Shown: positions 33,901-42,120 of the stretch, piece by piece
Layout of the letters: each line of letters starts with the position of its first letter
How positions within the stretch are numbered: the stretch's first letter is position 1
Origin: an uncultured Mollicutes bacterium
GTDB lineage: Bacteria > Bacillota_I > Bacilli_A > Acholeplasmatales > Anaeroplasmataceae
DNA: 53,815 nt
Reading direction: 5' to 3'
Assembly (NCBI GenBank): GCA_900540175.1
Contig: UQFG01000010.1
Location: 1 to 53,815, forward strand
Notes under the pieces: generated by a model
The model's database searches: none
Told to the model about the DNA's origin: nothing
Seen by the model: only the letters and a program-made list of their open reading frames with translations
Program-made: the position numbers and the translations under genes

Positions 33901-35385
33901 AATACTTCCTTTACAAAATTCCATAAATTGCGGAAGAATATCTTCAATCGGAAGGGCATCTTCAACCATTTCATCCGTAATCGTCGTCAATTCTTTGATT
34001 TTTTCCGGAATCGGAATTTTCGGATTGACAAAGACCTCATACGTATCGATGATGCCTCCTTGATATACTTTGCAGGCGGCAATTTCGATGATTTCATCAT
34101 AACTTTGCGATAGTCCGGTCGTTTCGATATCAAATACCACATACGAAGCATCTTTTAACGGAATATCCCGTCGATCAAAAGCGATGGCATATTTTTCATC
34201 ATCCACGTAATTCAACTCTACTCCGTAAATCGGTTTGAAATCGGGCATTTTTTCAATTGCATGCGCAATATCGGGGATGGCGTAAACACCGTTGTGATCG
34301 GTAAAAGCCATGGCTTTCCAACCCCATTTACCGACGGTTTTTAAGTAATCTTCCGCATCGGTCAATCCGTCTAAATTGCTCATTTTGGTATGGCAATGCA
34401 ATTCCACCCGTTTTTCCAAGGCCGAATCCATCACTTCTTCTTCCTGTTTTTTTCCTAAATACTGGATCGTAGAGGCTGTCAAAACGACTTGTTTGGCATA
34501 CGAATCGAATTCCGCTTTCCCGATGATTCGAAGCAGACTTCCGGTTGCCATTTCTTTTTCAAACAGTTCTTTTTCCGTATCGCTGCGCAACCATTTTTTT
34601 ACCATGATCGAATCGGTTTCATCCGTCACTTTCAGCGTAGCAAGCGAAGATTTCGTTTTGGCAAAACTTCTGACCTCCATGCCAAATACCGTTGCGTGAA
34701 TCAAAAAGATCGGCAATCCGTTGGTATTTTCGTAAATGGAAAGTTCGTTTTGGCTGTTCGGGATATTTTTAATAAAACTGATGGAAGACGGCGCCGTATT
34801 TCGGTTGTATTTTCGTTCCGTTTGCATGGTTTCATTGATTCGGTGAACTTCTTTGGCTTGTTGTCGTTGTTGTTCCAACGTATCATCGATTTCTTTTTGC
34901 AGCGCGTCGATTTGAGCTTGAATGCTTTTTTTCTCGTCTTTAACCAACAAAACCGTAACCGCCAAACCGTACTGTTCGAAAGCCTTTCGAATCGGTTCAC
35001 ACAAATCATCAACGCCGAGCGCATCGCAAGCCACGTTGAATTTTATTTGATTGTCTTCAATAAAACATTCGTTTAAATCCAAGATTTTAAACCGTCCGGA
35101 TGTTTGCGTCAAACGAGTCAAAATCGCTTTTAAATATTCTTTGAAATCCGATTCATTCAAACGGTCATCTTCGTAGCAGATCGCTGTTTCCGTTTGGATT
35201 TCAAGTGGTTCAAAAAGAGAAGCGATCGTTTGTTGAACCGATTGATAAGTTTTTAAATTCAATGCTTTTTTGAACTTAAGAGATATTTCCAGTCGTTTGC
35301 TTTTTTCATGGAACGTCGCTTTCAAAACGGAACATTCATCCGGTTTTATCAACTGCTCCCGTATAAGAATTTCTTCCAATTTCAT
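30922..35385 (-). CDS. polC: DNA polymerase III, alpha subunit, PolC type
   Basis: A 1487-residue replicative polymerase, full length for PolC. Order: N-terminal domain (1-200), OB fold (about 225-315), PHP domain (VELHCHTKMSNLDG, H330 and H332), inserted DEDD proofreading exonuclease (VVFDIETTGL, D419 and E421, later HHRAIDDTRVT), the rest of PHP, a four-Cys zinc motif (CKKC...CPIC), palm (VPDIDLNFSGEYQ) and fingers, then the C-terminal domain. Only PolC is seen here; the DnaE partner is elsewhere. The gene follows the 35396 membrane gene by ten bases and shares its promoter. Confidence 0.98.
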   Translation of the reverse strand: MKLEEILIREQLIKPDECSVLKATFHEKSKRLEISLKFKKALNLKTYQSVQQTIASLFEPLEIQTETAICYEDDRLNESDFKEYLKAILTRLTQTSGRFKILDLNECFIEDNQIKFNVACDALGVDDLCEPIRKAFEQYGLAVTVLLVKDEKKSIQAQIDALQKEIDDTLEQQRQQAKEVHRINETMQTERKYNRNTAPSSISFIKNIPNSQNELSIYENTNGLPIFLIHATVFGMEVRSFAKTKSSLATLKVTDETDSIMVKKWLRSDTEKELFEKEMATGSLLRIIGKAEFDSYAKQVVLTASTIQYLGKKQEEEVMDSALEKRVELHCHTKMSNLDGLTDAEDYLKTVGKWGWKAMAFTDHNGVYAIPDIAHAIEKMPDFKPIYGVELNYVDDEKYAIAFDRRDIPLKDASYVVFDIETTGLSQSYDEIIEIAACKVYQGGIIDTYEVFVNPKIPIPEKIKELTTITDEMVEDALPIEDILPQFMEFCKGSILVAHNAQFDVGMIVRDLKRYRIPYESFPVIDTLNLFRAGYYQEVKTFNLKSLAKHFKVKQEQHHRAIDDTRVTAQCFIAMLHDLFRKGITNYEQINEAIDPAVFFRYVIPSHITVLAKNPVGYKNMYRILSDALTDHFYGSARALKSVIRKYQEGILIGSSCVNGNVFELALNRSTEELEREMDFYDYIEVQPPTAYRQLFEDMPDGEQRVLEIIQKIIAIAKKKGKTVVATSDCHYLRPNLKKYRDILIASPQIGGGTHPLERYQESPDMHLRTTEEMLAEFSFLDKALAYEIVVTNTNRIADQIESFPAFKKEMFAPSDDEFKDSFLKIPSITEEVKRIVAVNQERLYGTNPHPIVQNRIKRELNSIISNGYASVYYMSHLLVVQSLSDGYLVGSRGSVGSSLVATMMDITEINPLSPHYRCKKCKFHTFRMNDEEIKQYGLTEEEKPFQPLLRSVDSGYDLPEAVCPICGTPLTRDGHDIPFETFLGFDGDKVPDIDLNFSGEYQATAHEYVRTLMGKENAFRSGTVATIADKNAFGYVKGYCERKQISLRSCEMERLATHLVGVKRSTGQHPGGIIVVPHAVDIYDVTPVQYPADNTENTWRTTHFDYHSFENNLLKLDILGHDDPTLIKFFMDYVHKHQEQFPFTSPQDIPIDDKNIYRLFSGTDVIGLQESDINSKVASFAIPELGTNFVRQMLIETLPKTFAQLVKISGLSHGTDVWNTNAQDLVSGKTEYGKIDFKDIIGCRDDIMVDLLHMGLEPLKAFQIMEFVRKGKVAKDPAKWEEYKKAMIEKNVPDWYIWSCERIKYMFPKAHATAYVLMALRIAWFKVNAPVLFYSAWFSKRAKGHSVQAYLGGKMAIRAMMDELMKKTDRTATDDDKYTALQVALEMTSRGIRFLPVDIMKSSATVFEVEGNALRIPFAAVDSLGESIAYDLVEKREEKGFTSKKDVLKRTRLSTTLYELFDTMHAFGNLPEEEPEQAQGIFAFAD

Positions 35386-35395
35386 AATTTTCTCC

Positions 35396-36181
35396 TTACT
35401 GTTTTACAACCACTCGCACAATATGCCGAAACGTGATATTGGCATAAACGATCGGTAAAATCAACGCCACATACTGCAACCAACTCATGGCAAACAATAC
35501 CGATAGCAATTCTACAAAAAAGAAAATCATCGCATCGTAAAAAACCAGTTTGATTCTTATTTTTCCTTCGATACTCGGATTTAAAAAATACGTAAACACA
35601 AACATACAAATCAGTAAAATGACAAAATAGCCCAACTCCATGCCCAAACGTTCTAAGAAGACCATTGTCTGAAAAAACAGATGCGTCGAATCTAAAACAC
35701 CGCCCAACAGAATTTTAAACTGATAAATATCTTCACTTTGATTTTTTTGAATATCGGCTAAAGAAAAAGAGGAGACGACCGTTTGATCATAACGATAACT
35801 TTGCGCTTTCATGCCGGCATAATATACCCGAGCCTCTGTTTCCAAAAAAAGAATCTGGATTCCCAAGGTTGCCCGAACATCCTGTTCCGGTAAAAAAATC
35901 AGCTGAAAATCATCCCCTTCGTAAACACAATAACTGCCTGTTAAACGATGGGTGGTATCATCATATCGAACATCGCTTTCTTTTCCTCTGATGACGGCGG
36001 AAGTCAATTCTTTGACCGAACCTTCCGAAAACGGTTCGGTCGTATAAATCCGAAGGGCCAAAACAGCCACGTAAACACCTAAAAATAAAAAGGTAACGGC
36101 TACAATATATCTGATCTTATCTTTAAAATAGTTCCCAATCCATTTCGGATGGCAAATACAGTTTCTGATTCTATCCAGCAT
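35396..36181 (-). CDS. Membrane protein upstream of polC, unknown (DUF1189-like outline)
   Basis: A 261-residue protein with one helix near 27-48, an extracellular domain of about 120 residues, and a cluster of three or four helices at the end (about 168-258). One N-terminal helix plus an outside domain plus a C-terminal helix bundle is the DUF1189 outline, but I cannot name it with certainty. AGGAGG precedes the ATG. It is first in a transcript with polC, driven by an extended -10 promoter; in many Firmicutes polC follows rseP/proS instead. Confidence 0.7.
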   Translation of the reverse strand: MLDRIRNCICHPKWIGNYFKDKIRYIVAVTFLFLGVYVAVLALRIYTTEPFSEGSVKELTSAVIRGKESDVRYDDTTHRLTGSYCVYEGDDFQLIFLPEQDVRATLGIQILFLETEARVYYAGMKAQSYRYDQTVVSSFSLADIQKNQSEDIYQFKILLGGVLDSTHLFFQTMVFLERLGMELGYFVILLICMFVFTYFLNPSIEGKIRIKLVFYDAMIFFFVELLSVLFAMSWLQYVALILPIVYANITFRHIVRVVVKQ

Positions 36182-36223
36182 AAATAAATACCTCCTATTT
36201 ATGTTGTTGTTTCAAACAGTTTT

Positions 36224-36232
36224 ATTATACCA
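36224..36232 (-). promoter_or_regulatory. Extended -10 promoter of the 35396-polC unit
   Basis: TGGTATAAT reads 36232 to 36224 on the minus strand, about 43 bases before the ATG; no clear -35. Confidence 0.6.
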
Positions 36233-36267
36233 AAAAAAGTTTGCGATTACTACTTTTGAATAAAATT

Positions 36268-36276
36268 TGTTATAAT
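36268..36276 (+). promoter_or_regulatory. Extended -10 promoter of ytqA
   Basis: TGTTATAAT at 36268-36276, then GAGGTGATC and ATG 36294. It diverges from the polC-side promoter within about 40 bases. Confidence 0.6.
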
Positions 36277-36293
36277 AGACAAGAGGTGATCGG

Positions 36294-37226
36294 ATGGAAA
36301 AACATTATCGTTGCATCAATGCCGTCTATAAAGAACGGTTCGGAAGTAAAGTTGCCAAAATTCCTCTCAATGCCGGTTTTACTTGTCCCAATAAAGACGG
36401 TCTAAAAGGAGTGGGCGGATGTACCTACTGTTCCAAAAAAGGAAGCGGGGATACGGCTTTAAGCCCGAGGATACCGCTTAAGATACAGTTTTATCAAATC
36501 AAAAAGCGAATGGATGCCAAATGGAAACAATTAAAATACATTCCTTATCTGCAAGCCAACTCCAATACTTACGCTTCCTTAGACCGTTTAAAAGAAATTT
36601 ACGAAGAAATCCTATCCTTTGAGCCGCAACAGTGCGTCGCCCTTGCGATTGCCACCAGACCCGATTGCCTTTCAAAAGAAATCTATGACTACTTAGAACA
36701 AATCAATCGCAGGAAAAAAGTCATCGTCGAACTCGGTCTGCAAAGTGCCAATGAACAAACCGCCAAACGGATCAACCGTTGTTCTTCCAATGAAGAATTG
36801 ATACAAGCCGTTTTGGAATTGCATCAAAGAAAAATAGAAACCGTTGTCCACATTATAAACGGTCTGCCCGGAGAAACGGAAACCGATATGCTTTCGACCA
36901 TTGACTTCATCAATCAATTGCCGATCGATGGAATCAAAATTCACTGTTTATTGATTTTAAAAGATACACCGCTTTACGAAGAATACCGCAACCAGCCGTT
37001 TCATGTTTTATCGCTCGACGAATACATCAGCATTTGTTGTAAACAAATCGCACGCTTGAAAAAAGACGTTGTCATCCACCGCCTTTGTGCCGATGCCTTA
37101 AAAGACGATTTGGTCGCGCCGCTTTGGAGTCGAAACAAACGGGTTGTTCATAACCAAATCGATCGCTACTTAAAAGAACACAACCTTTATCAAGGCGATC
37201 AATATAAAAAAAGTCAGAAACTCTGA
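36294..37226 (+). CDS. ytqA: YtqA-type (TIGR01212) radical SAM protein
   Basis: A 310-residue radical SAM enzyme. The cluster Cys are C31, C43 and C46 in CPNKDGLKGVGGCTYC, the widened spacing that marks the TIGR01212 family instead of the usual C-x3-C-x2-C. Other blocks are YLQANSNTYA, IATRPDCL, VELGLQSANEQT and HIINGLPGET. The fold matches the Elp3-like SAM branch. Its reaction is not established with certainty; work on related proteins points to tRNA modification. GAGGTGATC precedes the ATG. The terminator overlaps its last codons. Confidence 0.92.
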   Translation: MEKHYRCINAVYKERFGSKVAKIPLNAGFTCPNKDGLKGVGGCTYCSKKGSGDTALSPRIPLKIQFYQIKKRMDAKWKQLKYIPYLQANSNTYASLDRLKEIYEEILSFEPQQCVALAIATRPDCLSKEIYDYLEQINRRKKVIVELGLQSANEQTAKRINRCSSNEELIQAVLELHQRKIETVVHIINGLPGETETDMLSTIDFINQLPIDGIKIHCLLILKDTPLYEEYRNQPFHVLSLDEYISICCKQIARLKKDVVIHRLCADALKDDLVAPLWSRNKRVVHNQIDRYLKEHNLYQGDQYKKSQKL

Positions 37227-37232
37227 CTTTTT
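37203..37232 (+). terminator. ytqA terminator
   Basis: AAAAAGTCAGA pairs with TCTGACTTTTT around AAC; the TGA stop lies in the 3' arm. A-runs at the left may also serve the convergent gene 37232-39244. Confidence 0.85.
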
Positions 37233-39244
37233 TAAAGATTCCACCCTTCATCACTGATCAAATATTTGCCCCCGCATAAAAAAGCATACAAATCTTCCGA
37301 AAGAAACGGAGCCAGCGGATACAATAATTTTAAAAATAATTTTGCCTGCGATAAAGTAATTTGCTGTTGCCATAAAACCTGTTTATAAAAATTGAAAAGC
37401 GTCGTGGCATACGTTGTAATTTCATTTTGCTGTAGCCGGGTCGTCAAATCTTTCCAAAGTTCGAAAAGGACATAATCGATGCTGTTGTTGTCTTCAACGA
37501 AATCTTTATGAAAAAAAGATTCGATATCTTTCAGCAGGTGTGCGGTACTTGCCAGTTCTTCTTCTTGAAATAAAAAATTCTGATCTAGGGGTGCATGAAG
37601 GAAATAAACCCGAATCGCATCGGCTTTGTATTCATTTAAAATTCGATCCATGTCAAACAAATTGTGATTGGCCCGATTCATCTTTAAAGCATGTTCGTCA
37701 AAAACGTCCCCTACCCACTGCAAATGACGGCAATAAGGCGGCAAGACCACCTGATTTTCTTTTTCTAAGATGGTATGAATCACAAGCGGAAAAAAAAGCG
37801 ATTCCATGATTTCGCTTTCGGAAATAGCCAAAAACGAAATCCCCTGCCAGTTTGTAAACAACTGGGTTGCCTCATCGGAAAAGATAGAACTGTTGGCGCC
37901 GATATCATCGTATAAAAGCGCCAAAAACGGAATCATTCCGGAAGAAAAAATGTGATTGATGCTTCCTTTTAGAGGATTTCCCGGAATCGCGATATCTTCT
38001 TTCAAAACCGGCCGAAACGAAGAGGAAAGTTGAAAAGGAAGATGATTTTTAAGTGTATAAAGTTGCTCATTCTCATCTTTTAAAAACGGCAGCAATGCCC
38101 CAAAAGCATCACTTGAGGACAAAAGAATCCGATCTTTGGCATAATAGGTTTGAACCGTCGCCATTTCCGCTTCTTGAAACACGTCGATGATTTTCGTTCT
38201 TGCTTGTTCGATCGACAATCCGTTTAAAAAATCACTGTTGATTAAAACATTGTTTTCAATCACTTCCATAATCGGCAATCCTTCTTGTTCGGCGATGGTC
38301 CGATCGATTGCGCTATAAGCCGGATTACCGAGATGAATCCATTCCCGATATTCCGTACTGATAAAAATCGGGATTTTTTTGCCTGTCAAAGGAGAAATCG
38401 CATAATTGCCGCTGAATACGCCGAAAGAGTCTTTTCCCTCATCGGATAAATACGCTTCAACAGCCGGATATTCATCATAAACGATATAAGAAGAAAAATC
38501 GGGATAATCCGGATGAAGGCAGATATACGTCACCCCACCCAGCCATTCCGGATGTTTTAAGGTAATTTCCAGCATCAAATGATTGGTTACCGAAAACGGA
38601 ACCGTCAAACTTTTTTGCGGTTCTAAGATTTGAAACAATTGTTCTTTGGTCGAAGAATCGACTGGTAACTGATTGATTTTAACAATCAAGTCGTCTTTAA
38701 TCGGATTCAAATCCAAATAAAAAGCCGGAACAACCGTTTGTTCAAAGGAGGGTTTTTGAAAATAAGAATCAAAAATTTTCTTCGTTTTACGATCTTGGAA
38801 AACCGTTGTATTTTCGTAGCGGATATACCCACGTTCATAAAGTTCGATAAAGGCCAACTGCAAGGAAGAAAGATAGGAATCATGACGCAAATTAATTTCT
38901 TTTTGTTCGTCGATGCTGATTCCCAGTTCATAAATCTGACGCTGAAATAATCGGGCAAGATCATCGTTGATTGTATTGCTGTGCTTTTTATTTTCCATAA
39001 AAGCCGAAAGTCCAAGCGAATCGTAACCGATCGGAAACAAAACATTATACCCGGCCATTCGTCGGTACTTAGAAAGTACGTCGATTGCAATCAAAGACCG
39101 AATCTGTGCATCCTGAAAACCGTACTGATTGGTTTTCGGAAACGGCGCAAACAAATAGAATTTCGGTTTAATTCTATCTTGTTCCATTTCAAAATTCTTG
39201 CTTTTTTTCCATCTTGTAATCCAGTACTGTGTATCTTTAATCAC
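37232..39244 (-). CDS. Leucyl-tRNA synthetase-like pseudoenzyme (class I tRNA-ligase fold)
   Basis: A 670-residue LeuRS paralog aligned by eye with the true LeuS at 50942. The Rossmann core keeps length and wording (PKFYLFAPFP..., RRMAGYNVLFPIGYDSLGLSA), but HVGH is replaced by QDAQ (44-47) and KMSKS by KMNRA (521-525). The CP1 editing region is present and diverged (SGNYAISPLTGKKIPIFIS; the universal Asp may remain in AIDRTIAEQEGL). About 72 C-terminal residues, the LeuRS domain that grips the tRNA elbow, are absent. It cannot be expected to charge tRNA. The start is GTG 39244 after AAAGGAGGG. It lies downstream of acpP. Intact frame and strong ribosome site argue for a working protein. Role unknown. 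Confidence 0.85.
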   Translation of the reverse strand: MIKDTQYWITRWKKSKNFEMEQDRIKPKFYLFAPFPKTNQYGFQDAQIRSLIAIDVLSKYRRMAGYNVLFPIGYDSLGLSAFMENKKHSNTINDDLARLFQRQIYELGISIDEQKEINLRHDSYLSSLQLAFIELYERGYIRYENTTVFQDRKTKKIFDSYFQKPSFEQTVVPAFYLDLNPIKDDLIVKINQLPVDSSTKEQLFQILEPQKSLTVPFSVTNHLMLEITLKHPEWLGGVTYICLHPDYPDFSSYIVYDEYPAVEAYLSDEGKDSFGVFSGNYAISPLTGKKIPIFISTEYREWIHLGNPAYSAIDRTIAEQEGLPIMEVIENNVLINSDFLNGLSIEQARTKIIDVFQEAEMATVQTYYAKDRILLSSSDAFGALLPFLKDENEQLYTLKNHLPFQLSSSFRPVLKEDIAIPGNPLKGSINHIFSSGMIPFLALLYDDIGANSSIFSDEATQLFTNWQGISFLAISESEIMESLFFPLVIHTILEKENQVVLPPYCRHLQWVGDVFDEHALKMNRANHNLFDMDRILNEYKADAIRVYFLHAPLDQNFLFQEEELASTAHLLKDIESFFHKDFVEDNNSIDYVLFELWKDLTTRLQQNEITTYATTLFNFYKQVLWQQQITLSQAKLFLKLLYPLAPFLSEDLYAFLCGGKYLISDEGWNL

Positions 39245-39267
39245 GTCTTTTCCCTCCTTTCCGCCTA

Positions 39268-39292
39268 AAAGAAAAAGCTGCGTGGCAGCTTC
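39268..39292 (-). terminator. acpP terminator
   Basis: AAGCTGC and GCAGCTT pair around CAC on the minus strand, then TTTCTTTT. Partial read-through into the LeuRS-like gene is possible because no separate promoter is visible for it. Confidence 0.7.
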
Positions 39293-39297
39293 CGTTC

Positions 39298-39531
39298 TTA
39301 TTGTTTTAACGTTTCAATATATTTTACCAAATCACCGACGGTTTGAATCGAATCTGCCTGATCGTCTGCAATCTGAACATCAAATTCATCTTCAATATCC
39401 ATAATGATTTCAACCGCGTCCAAACTATCGGCGCCCAAATCATTTTTAAGCGATGCCTCTGGTGTTACTTTTTCAGGATCTACTTTTAATTCTTTCACGA
39501 TGATTTCTTTGATCTGATCAAAAACTGTCAT
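39298..39531 (-). CDS. acpP: Acyl carrier protein
   Basis: A 77-residue acidic carrier protein. The phosphopantetheine-bearing Ser lies in [13 protein letters not shown], the classic DSL motif. It carries growing acyl chains in fatty-acid synthesis. The start is ATG 39531, after GAGGAGG; the longer frame to 39582 crosses the promoter. No other fab genes adjoin it, which is unusual but not rare. Promoter TTTACA (39588-39583), 17 bases, TATAAT (39565-39560), also with a TGT extended -10. Confidence 0.96.
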   Translation of the reverse strand: MTVFDQIKEIIVKELKVDPEKVTPEASLKNDLGADSLDAVEIIMDIEDEFDVQIADDQADSIQTVGDLVKYIETLKQ

Positions 39532-39559
39532 ACTCTTTATAACCTCCTCATTTTGTCTT

Positions 39560-39588
39560 ATTATAACAAAAAACAAAATCAATGTAAA
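39560..39588 (-). promoter_or_regulatory. acpP promoter
   Basis: Minus strand: TTTACA, 17 bases, TATAAT, with TGT directly before the -10. One of the best promoters in the window, as expected for an abundant protein. Confidence 0.8.
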
Positions 39589-39590
39589 GG

Positions 39591-39620
39591 AAAGCCGACG
39601 TTTTTCACATCGGCTTTCTT
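39591..39620 (-). terminator. Terminator after the MsmX-type ATPase gene
   Basis: GAAAGCCGA and TCGGCTTTC pair on the minus strand. The following T-tract (CTTTAC) is weak. Confidence 0.65.
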
Positions 39621-39625
39621 AAAAA

Positions 39626-40732
39626 TTATAAAATTGCAACTTCCGTATCTTTATCAAAAAGATGACAATGATTCATATCAAAAGCCAACCGGACCATACT
39701 TCCTTTTTCCAAATCGTTGCGAGCAGGAACCGAAGCAATGATCGAATCATCCCCTACACTCGCATAAATGTTGGTTTCCGCACCGAGTAATTCGGCGATA
39801 TCGACTTGTACTTCCACCGTTGAATCTTTATACGTTTCCAAAACGATTTCATCGTCGTGAATATCTTCCGGACGGATTCCCAAAATGACCGGTTTACCGA
39901 CATAATCTTTTTCAACAACCGTCTTCATTTTGCCTTCTGGAATCATGACACTTTGGTTTCCTTTTAAGGAAGTGAATTTACCGCTTTTATCAATGGTACC
40001 GGAAATAAAGTTCATCGGCGGCGTTCCGATAAATCCACCGACAAAGACGTTTGCCGGATGTTCGTAAATCTCTTCCGGTGTTCCGACTTGTTGAATTCGA
40101 CCGTCTCGCATGACAACGATTCTAGAAGCCATGGTCATCGCCTCAATTTGGTCGTGCGTTACGTAAATGGTCGTTGAACCGAGCCGTTTATGCAGTTTCG
40201 TCAACTCACCGCGCATGGTTACACGAAGTTTGGCATCCAAATTGGAAAGCGGTTCGTCCATCAAGAATACTTTGGCGTTTCGAACAATTGCCCGTCCCAA
40301 CGCAACACGTTGGTTCTGACCACCGGAAAGTTGACGAGGATAACGATCCAAATACTTTTCCAGACCTAAAATTTTAGCTGCTTCCGCCACTCTTCGATCG
40401 ATTTCTTCTCTCGGTAAGTGACGAAGTTGTAAACCGAAAGCCATATTGTTGTAAACCGTCATATGCGGATAAAGGGCATAACTTTGGAATACCATCGCGA
40501 TTCCACGGTCTTTCGGATTGACATTGTTCATCAATTCGCCGTCGATGTATAATTCTCCCTGAGAAATATCTTCCAACCCGGCAATCATTCGTAAAGTCGT
40601 GGATTTACCGCAACCAGACGGACCGACGAAAACGATGAATTCTTTATCTTTGATGTTCAGGTTAAAATCGAAAACCGCTTGAACACCGTTCGGATAAATC
40701 TTGTTAATATTTACTAAATCTAATGTAGCCAT
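39626..40732 (-). CDS. msmX: Carbohydrate ABC transporter ATPase (UgpC/MsmX/MsmK type)
   Basis: A 368-residue CUT1-family ATPase. Walker A is GPSGCGKST, the signature LSGGQNQR, Walker [16 protein letters not shown], and the H-loop [10 protein letters not shown]. The C-terminal 130 residues form the MalK-like regulatory OB domains ([12 protein letters not shown]). No permease or binding protein is adjacent, which fits the MsmX pattern of one shared ATPase serving several sugar importers. GGAGG precedes the ATG. The leader holds a perfect 15-base palindrome, and a PucR-type regulator gene lies upstream on the same strand. The symbol is by family, not by proven orthology. Confidence 0.9.
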   Translation of the reverse strand: MATLDLVNINKIYPNGVQAVFDFNLNIKDKEFIVFVGPSGCGKSTTLRMIAGLEDISQGELYIDGELMNNVNPKDRGIAMVFQSYALYPHMTVYNNMAFGLQLRHLPREEIDRRVAEAAKILGLEKYLDRYPRQLSGGQNQRVALGRAIVRNAKVFLMDEPLSNLDAKLRVTMRGELTKLHKRLGSTTIYVTHDQIEAMTMASRIVVMRDGRIQQVGTPEEIYEHPANVFVGGFIGTPPMNFISGTIDKSGKFTSLKGNQSVMIPEGKMKTVVEKDYVGKPVILGIRPEDIHDDEIVLETYKDSTVEVQVDIAELLGAETNIYASVGDDSIIASVPARNDLEKGSMVRLAFDMNHCHLFDKDTEVAIL

Positions 40733-40789
40733 TGCTATCCTCCTGTTTATCTTTGATTTTATTTTAAAACAAAAAACGGTTTCATGCTA

Positions 40790-40804
40790 TGTGCAAATTG
40801 CACA
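40790..40804. promoter_or_regulatory. Perfect 15-bp palindrome upstream of the MsmX-type gene
   Basis: TGTGCAAATTGCACA is a 7-1-7 inverted repeat, 57 bases before the msmX ATG and five bases after the regulator's stop codon. A candidate operator; no -35/-10 pair was placed confidently around it. Confidence 0.5.
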
Positions 40805-40808
40805 AGAA

Positions 40809-41354
40809 TCACAAAAGACGATAAAGAAGCATACAATCCGTAAACGTTCTTAAATCAAAATCTTTCAATTGCTTGAGGCGGTCTAATTTATAAAGAAGCG
40901 TATTGCGATGCATATAAAGTTTTCCGGCCGCCTTTGAAACATTCAAATCGGCTTGCCCCATTGCCTTGATGACGGTTGCATCAATGCCGCTTCCTTCCAA
41001 AATAAACGTCAAAAACGGTGTCGGATTCAAAACAGACGGAATGGCCGAAAGAAGGCTTTTCAGTTGAAATTTTCCGTAACTCTGCTTTAAAAAATAAGGT
41101 AAAATCAACTCTTTTTCCACCGAGTTTTTTTCAAAAGGATACGTTTGATAAAGACAGATCGTCGTATTCAAATCTTCTTCTAGCGATTGAAAGGCCGCTT
41201 CTATTTGCGAAAAAGAAAACGGGGTATGTAAAATTTCCATATATTCTTTTTGTTCGAAAATCTCGATGTTCGAACCGACCAGCATGCGGAAAACATCGAC
41301 GATGAACGGCTTACTGTCTTCTTTTGCTTGAAAGATCGTCCATTGTTTCATCAT
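40809..41354 (-). CDS. PucR-type helix-turn-helix regulator (short)
   Basis: A 181-residue protein whose last 60 residues match the PucR C-terminal HTH (HTH_30): LNVSKAAGKLYMHRNTLLYKLDRLKQLKDFDLRTF. The N-terminal 120 residues match no sensor domain I know. Typical PucR/CdaR proteins are 350-550 residues, so this is a short form. GGAG stands just before the paired ATGATG start. It follows the RDD gene by nine bases. It may control the msmX-type gene through the palindrome between them (inference). Confidence 0.78.
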   Translation of the reverse strand: MMKQWTIFQAKEDSKPFIVDVFRMLVGSNIEIFEQKEYMEILHTPFSFSQIEAAFQSLEEDLNTTICLYQTYPFEKNSVEKELILPYFLKQSYGKFQLKSLLSAIPSVLNPTPFLTFILEGSGIDATVIKAMGQADLNVSKAAGKLYMHRNTLLYKLDRLKQLKDFDLRTFTDCMLLYRLL

Positions 41355-41363
41355 ACCCTACTC

Positions 41364-42017
41364 CTACAATACTTTATAATCATCCGCTGATTCTTCTTGA
41401 TTTAAAACGCTATTGACATCGGCATCGATAAAATCTCTTTTCTTTTCCTGCTGATCGGAAAAGTAATGAAATGGATAAGGGGGCGTCGATCGAAGCGAAA
41501 TCAAGCGTGTTCTAGCGATATAATCGGAAATGGAACGGTTTGTGTAAAAGACGAAAAAAGCCAAAAACAAAAGCGGAACGATCAAAAACGCAAAAAACAA
41601 ACCAAGCAAAACGTAACCGGAAATTTCCCGTAAACACAGTCGTAAAAAGCCGACTTTTTTTTCTTGTACGGAAACCACACGAAGCCCAAAACAACCCCGT
41701 CCCAACGTTTGTTTTTCCCAAAAACAAGGTAAAACACATAAATAAAGAACGATAAGAGGAAGCATGACGGCGCTGATCCATCCGAATTGCAGCAGTATTA
41801 AAATCAAAACTTGATGATAAATGGTTTTATCCAAAGTATGATCGTATAAATGATCGCCGATGATCGCTATTTTTTCAGTTAAAAGGTTGGCTAGGTCATA
41901 CCCTACCAGCGGATAAACAAGCCAGCTCAGCAAAAGATTGGCAAACAACCATAACAAAAAATAATCGATTAAAAAAGCCGCAAACCGTCTCAATACCGAC
42001 GCATCCGGATATTTCAT
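41364..42017 (-). CDS. RDD-family membrane protein
   Basis: A 217-residue RDD protein. VLRRFAAFLIDYFLLW gives the Arg and the Asp of the first helix (R-x-x-A-x-x-I-D), and ISDYIARTRL near the end gives the second Asp. Hydrophobic segments lie at about 10-38, 69-95 and 125-155. RDD proteins are linked to ion transport but poorly defined. The start is ATG 42017 after GAGGTGATG, with TGGTATAAT (42053-42045) as promoter; the longer frame to 42137 crosses both. First gene of a unit with the PucR-type regulator. Confidence 0.82.
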   Translation of the reverse strand: MKYPDASVLRRFAAFLIDYFLLWLFANLLLSWLVYPLVGYDLANLLTEKIAIIGDHLYDHTLDKTIYHQVLILILLQFGWISAVMLPLIVLYLCVLPCFWEKQTLGRGCFGLRVVSVQEKKVGFLRLCLREISGYVLLGLFFAFLIVPLLFLAFFVFYTNRSISDYIARTRLISLRSTPPYPFHYFSDQQEKKRDFIDADVNSVLNQEESADDYKVL

Positions 42018-42075
42018 GCCGACATCACCTCTTAAAGTAGTATCATTATACCAAAAATCAGAACCGAAAGCAATA

Positions 42076-42119
42076 AAAAGGCTTTTGCAGCCGGTACACA
42101 TTTCCCGATGCAAAAGCCT
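42076..42119 (-). terminator. Terminator of the hydrolase-murF-ddl unit
   Basis: AGGCTTTTGCA and TGCAAAAGCCT pair around a 19-base loop on the minus strand, then TTTTTA. It lies directly after the ddl stop. Confidence 0.85.
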
Positions 42120-42120
42120 G

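Noticed and set aside
34489..35076. 195-codon plus-strand frame
   Set aside because: Antisense shadow of polC; Phe/Arg-rich, no ribosome site or family match.
37232..39244. Sequencing-error or decayed copy of leuS
   Set aside because: A 670-codon frame without stops, conserved spacing around the changed motifs and a strong ribosome site are not what decay or errors produce.
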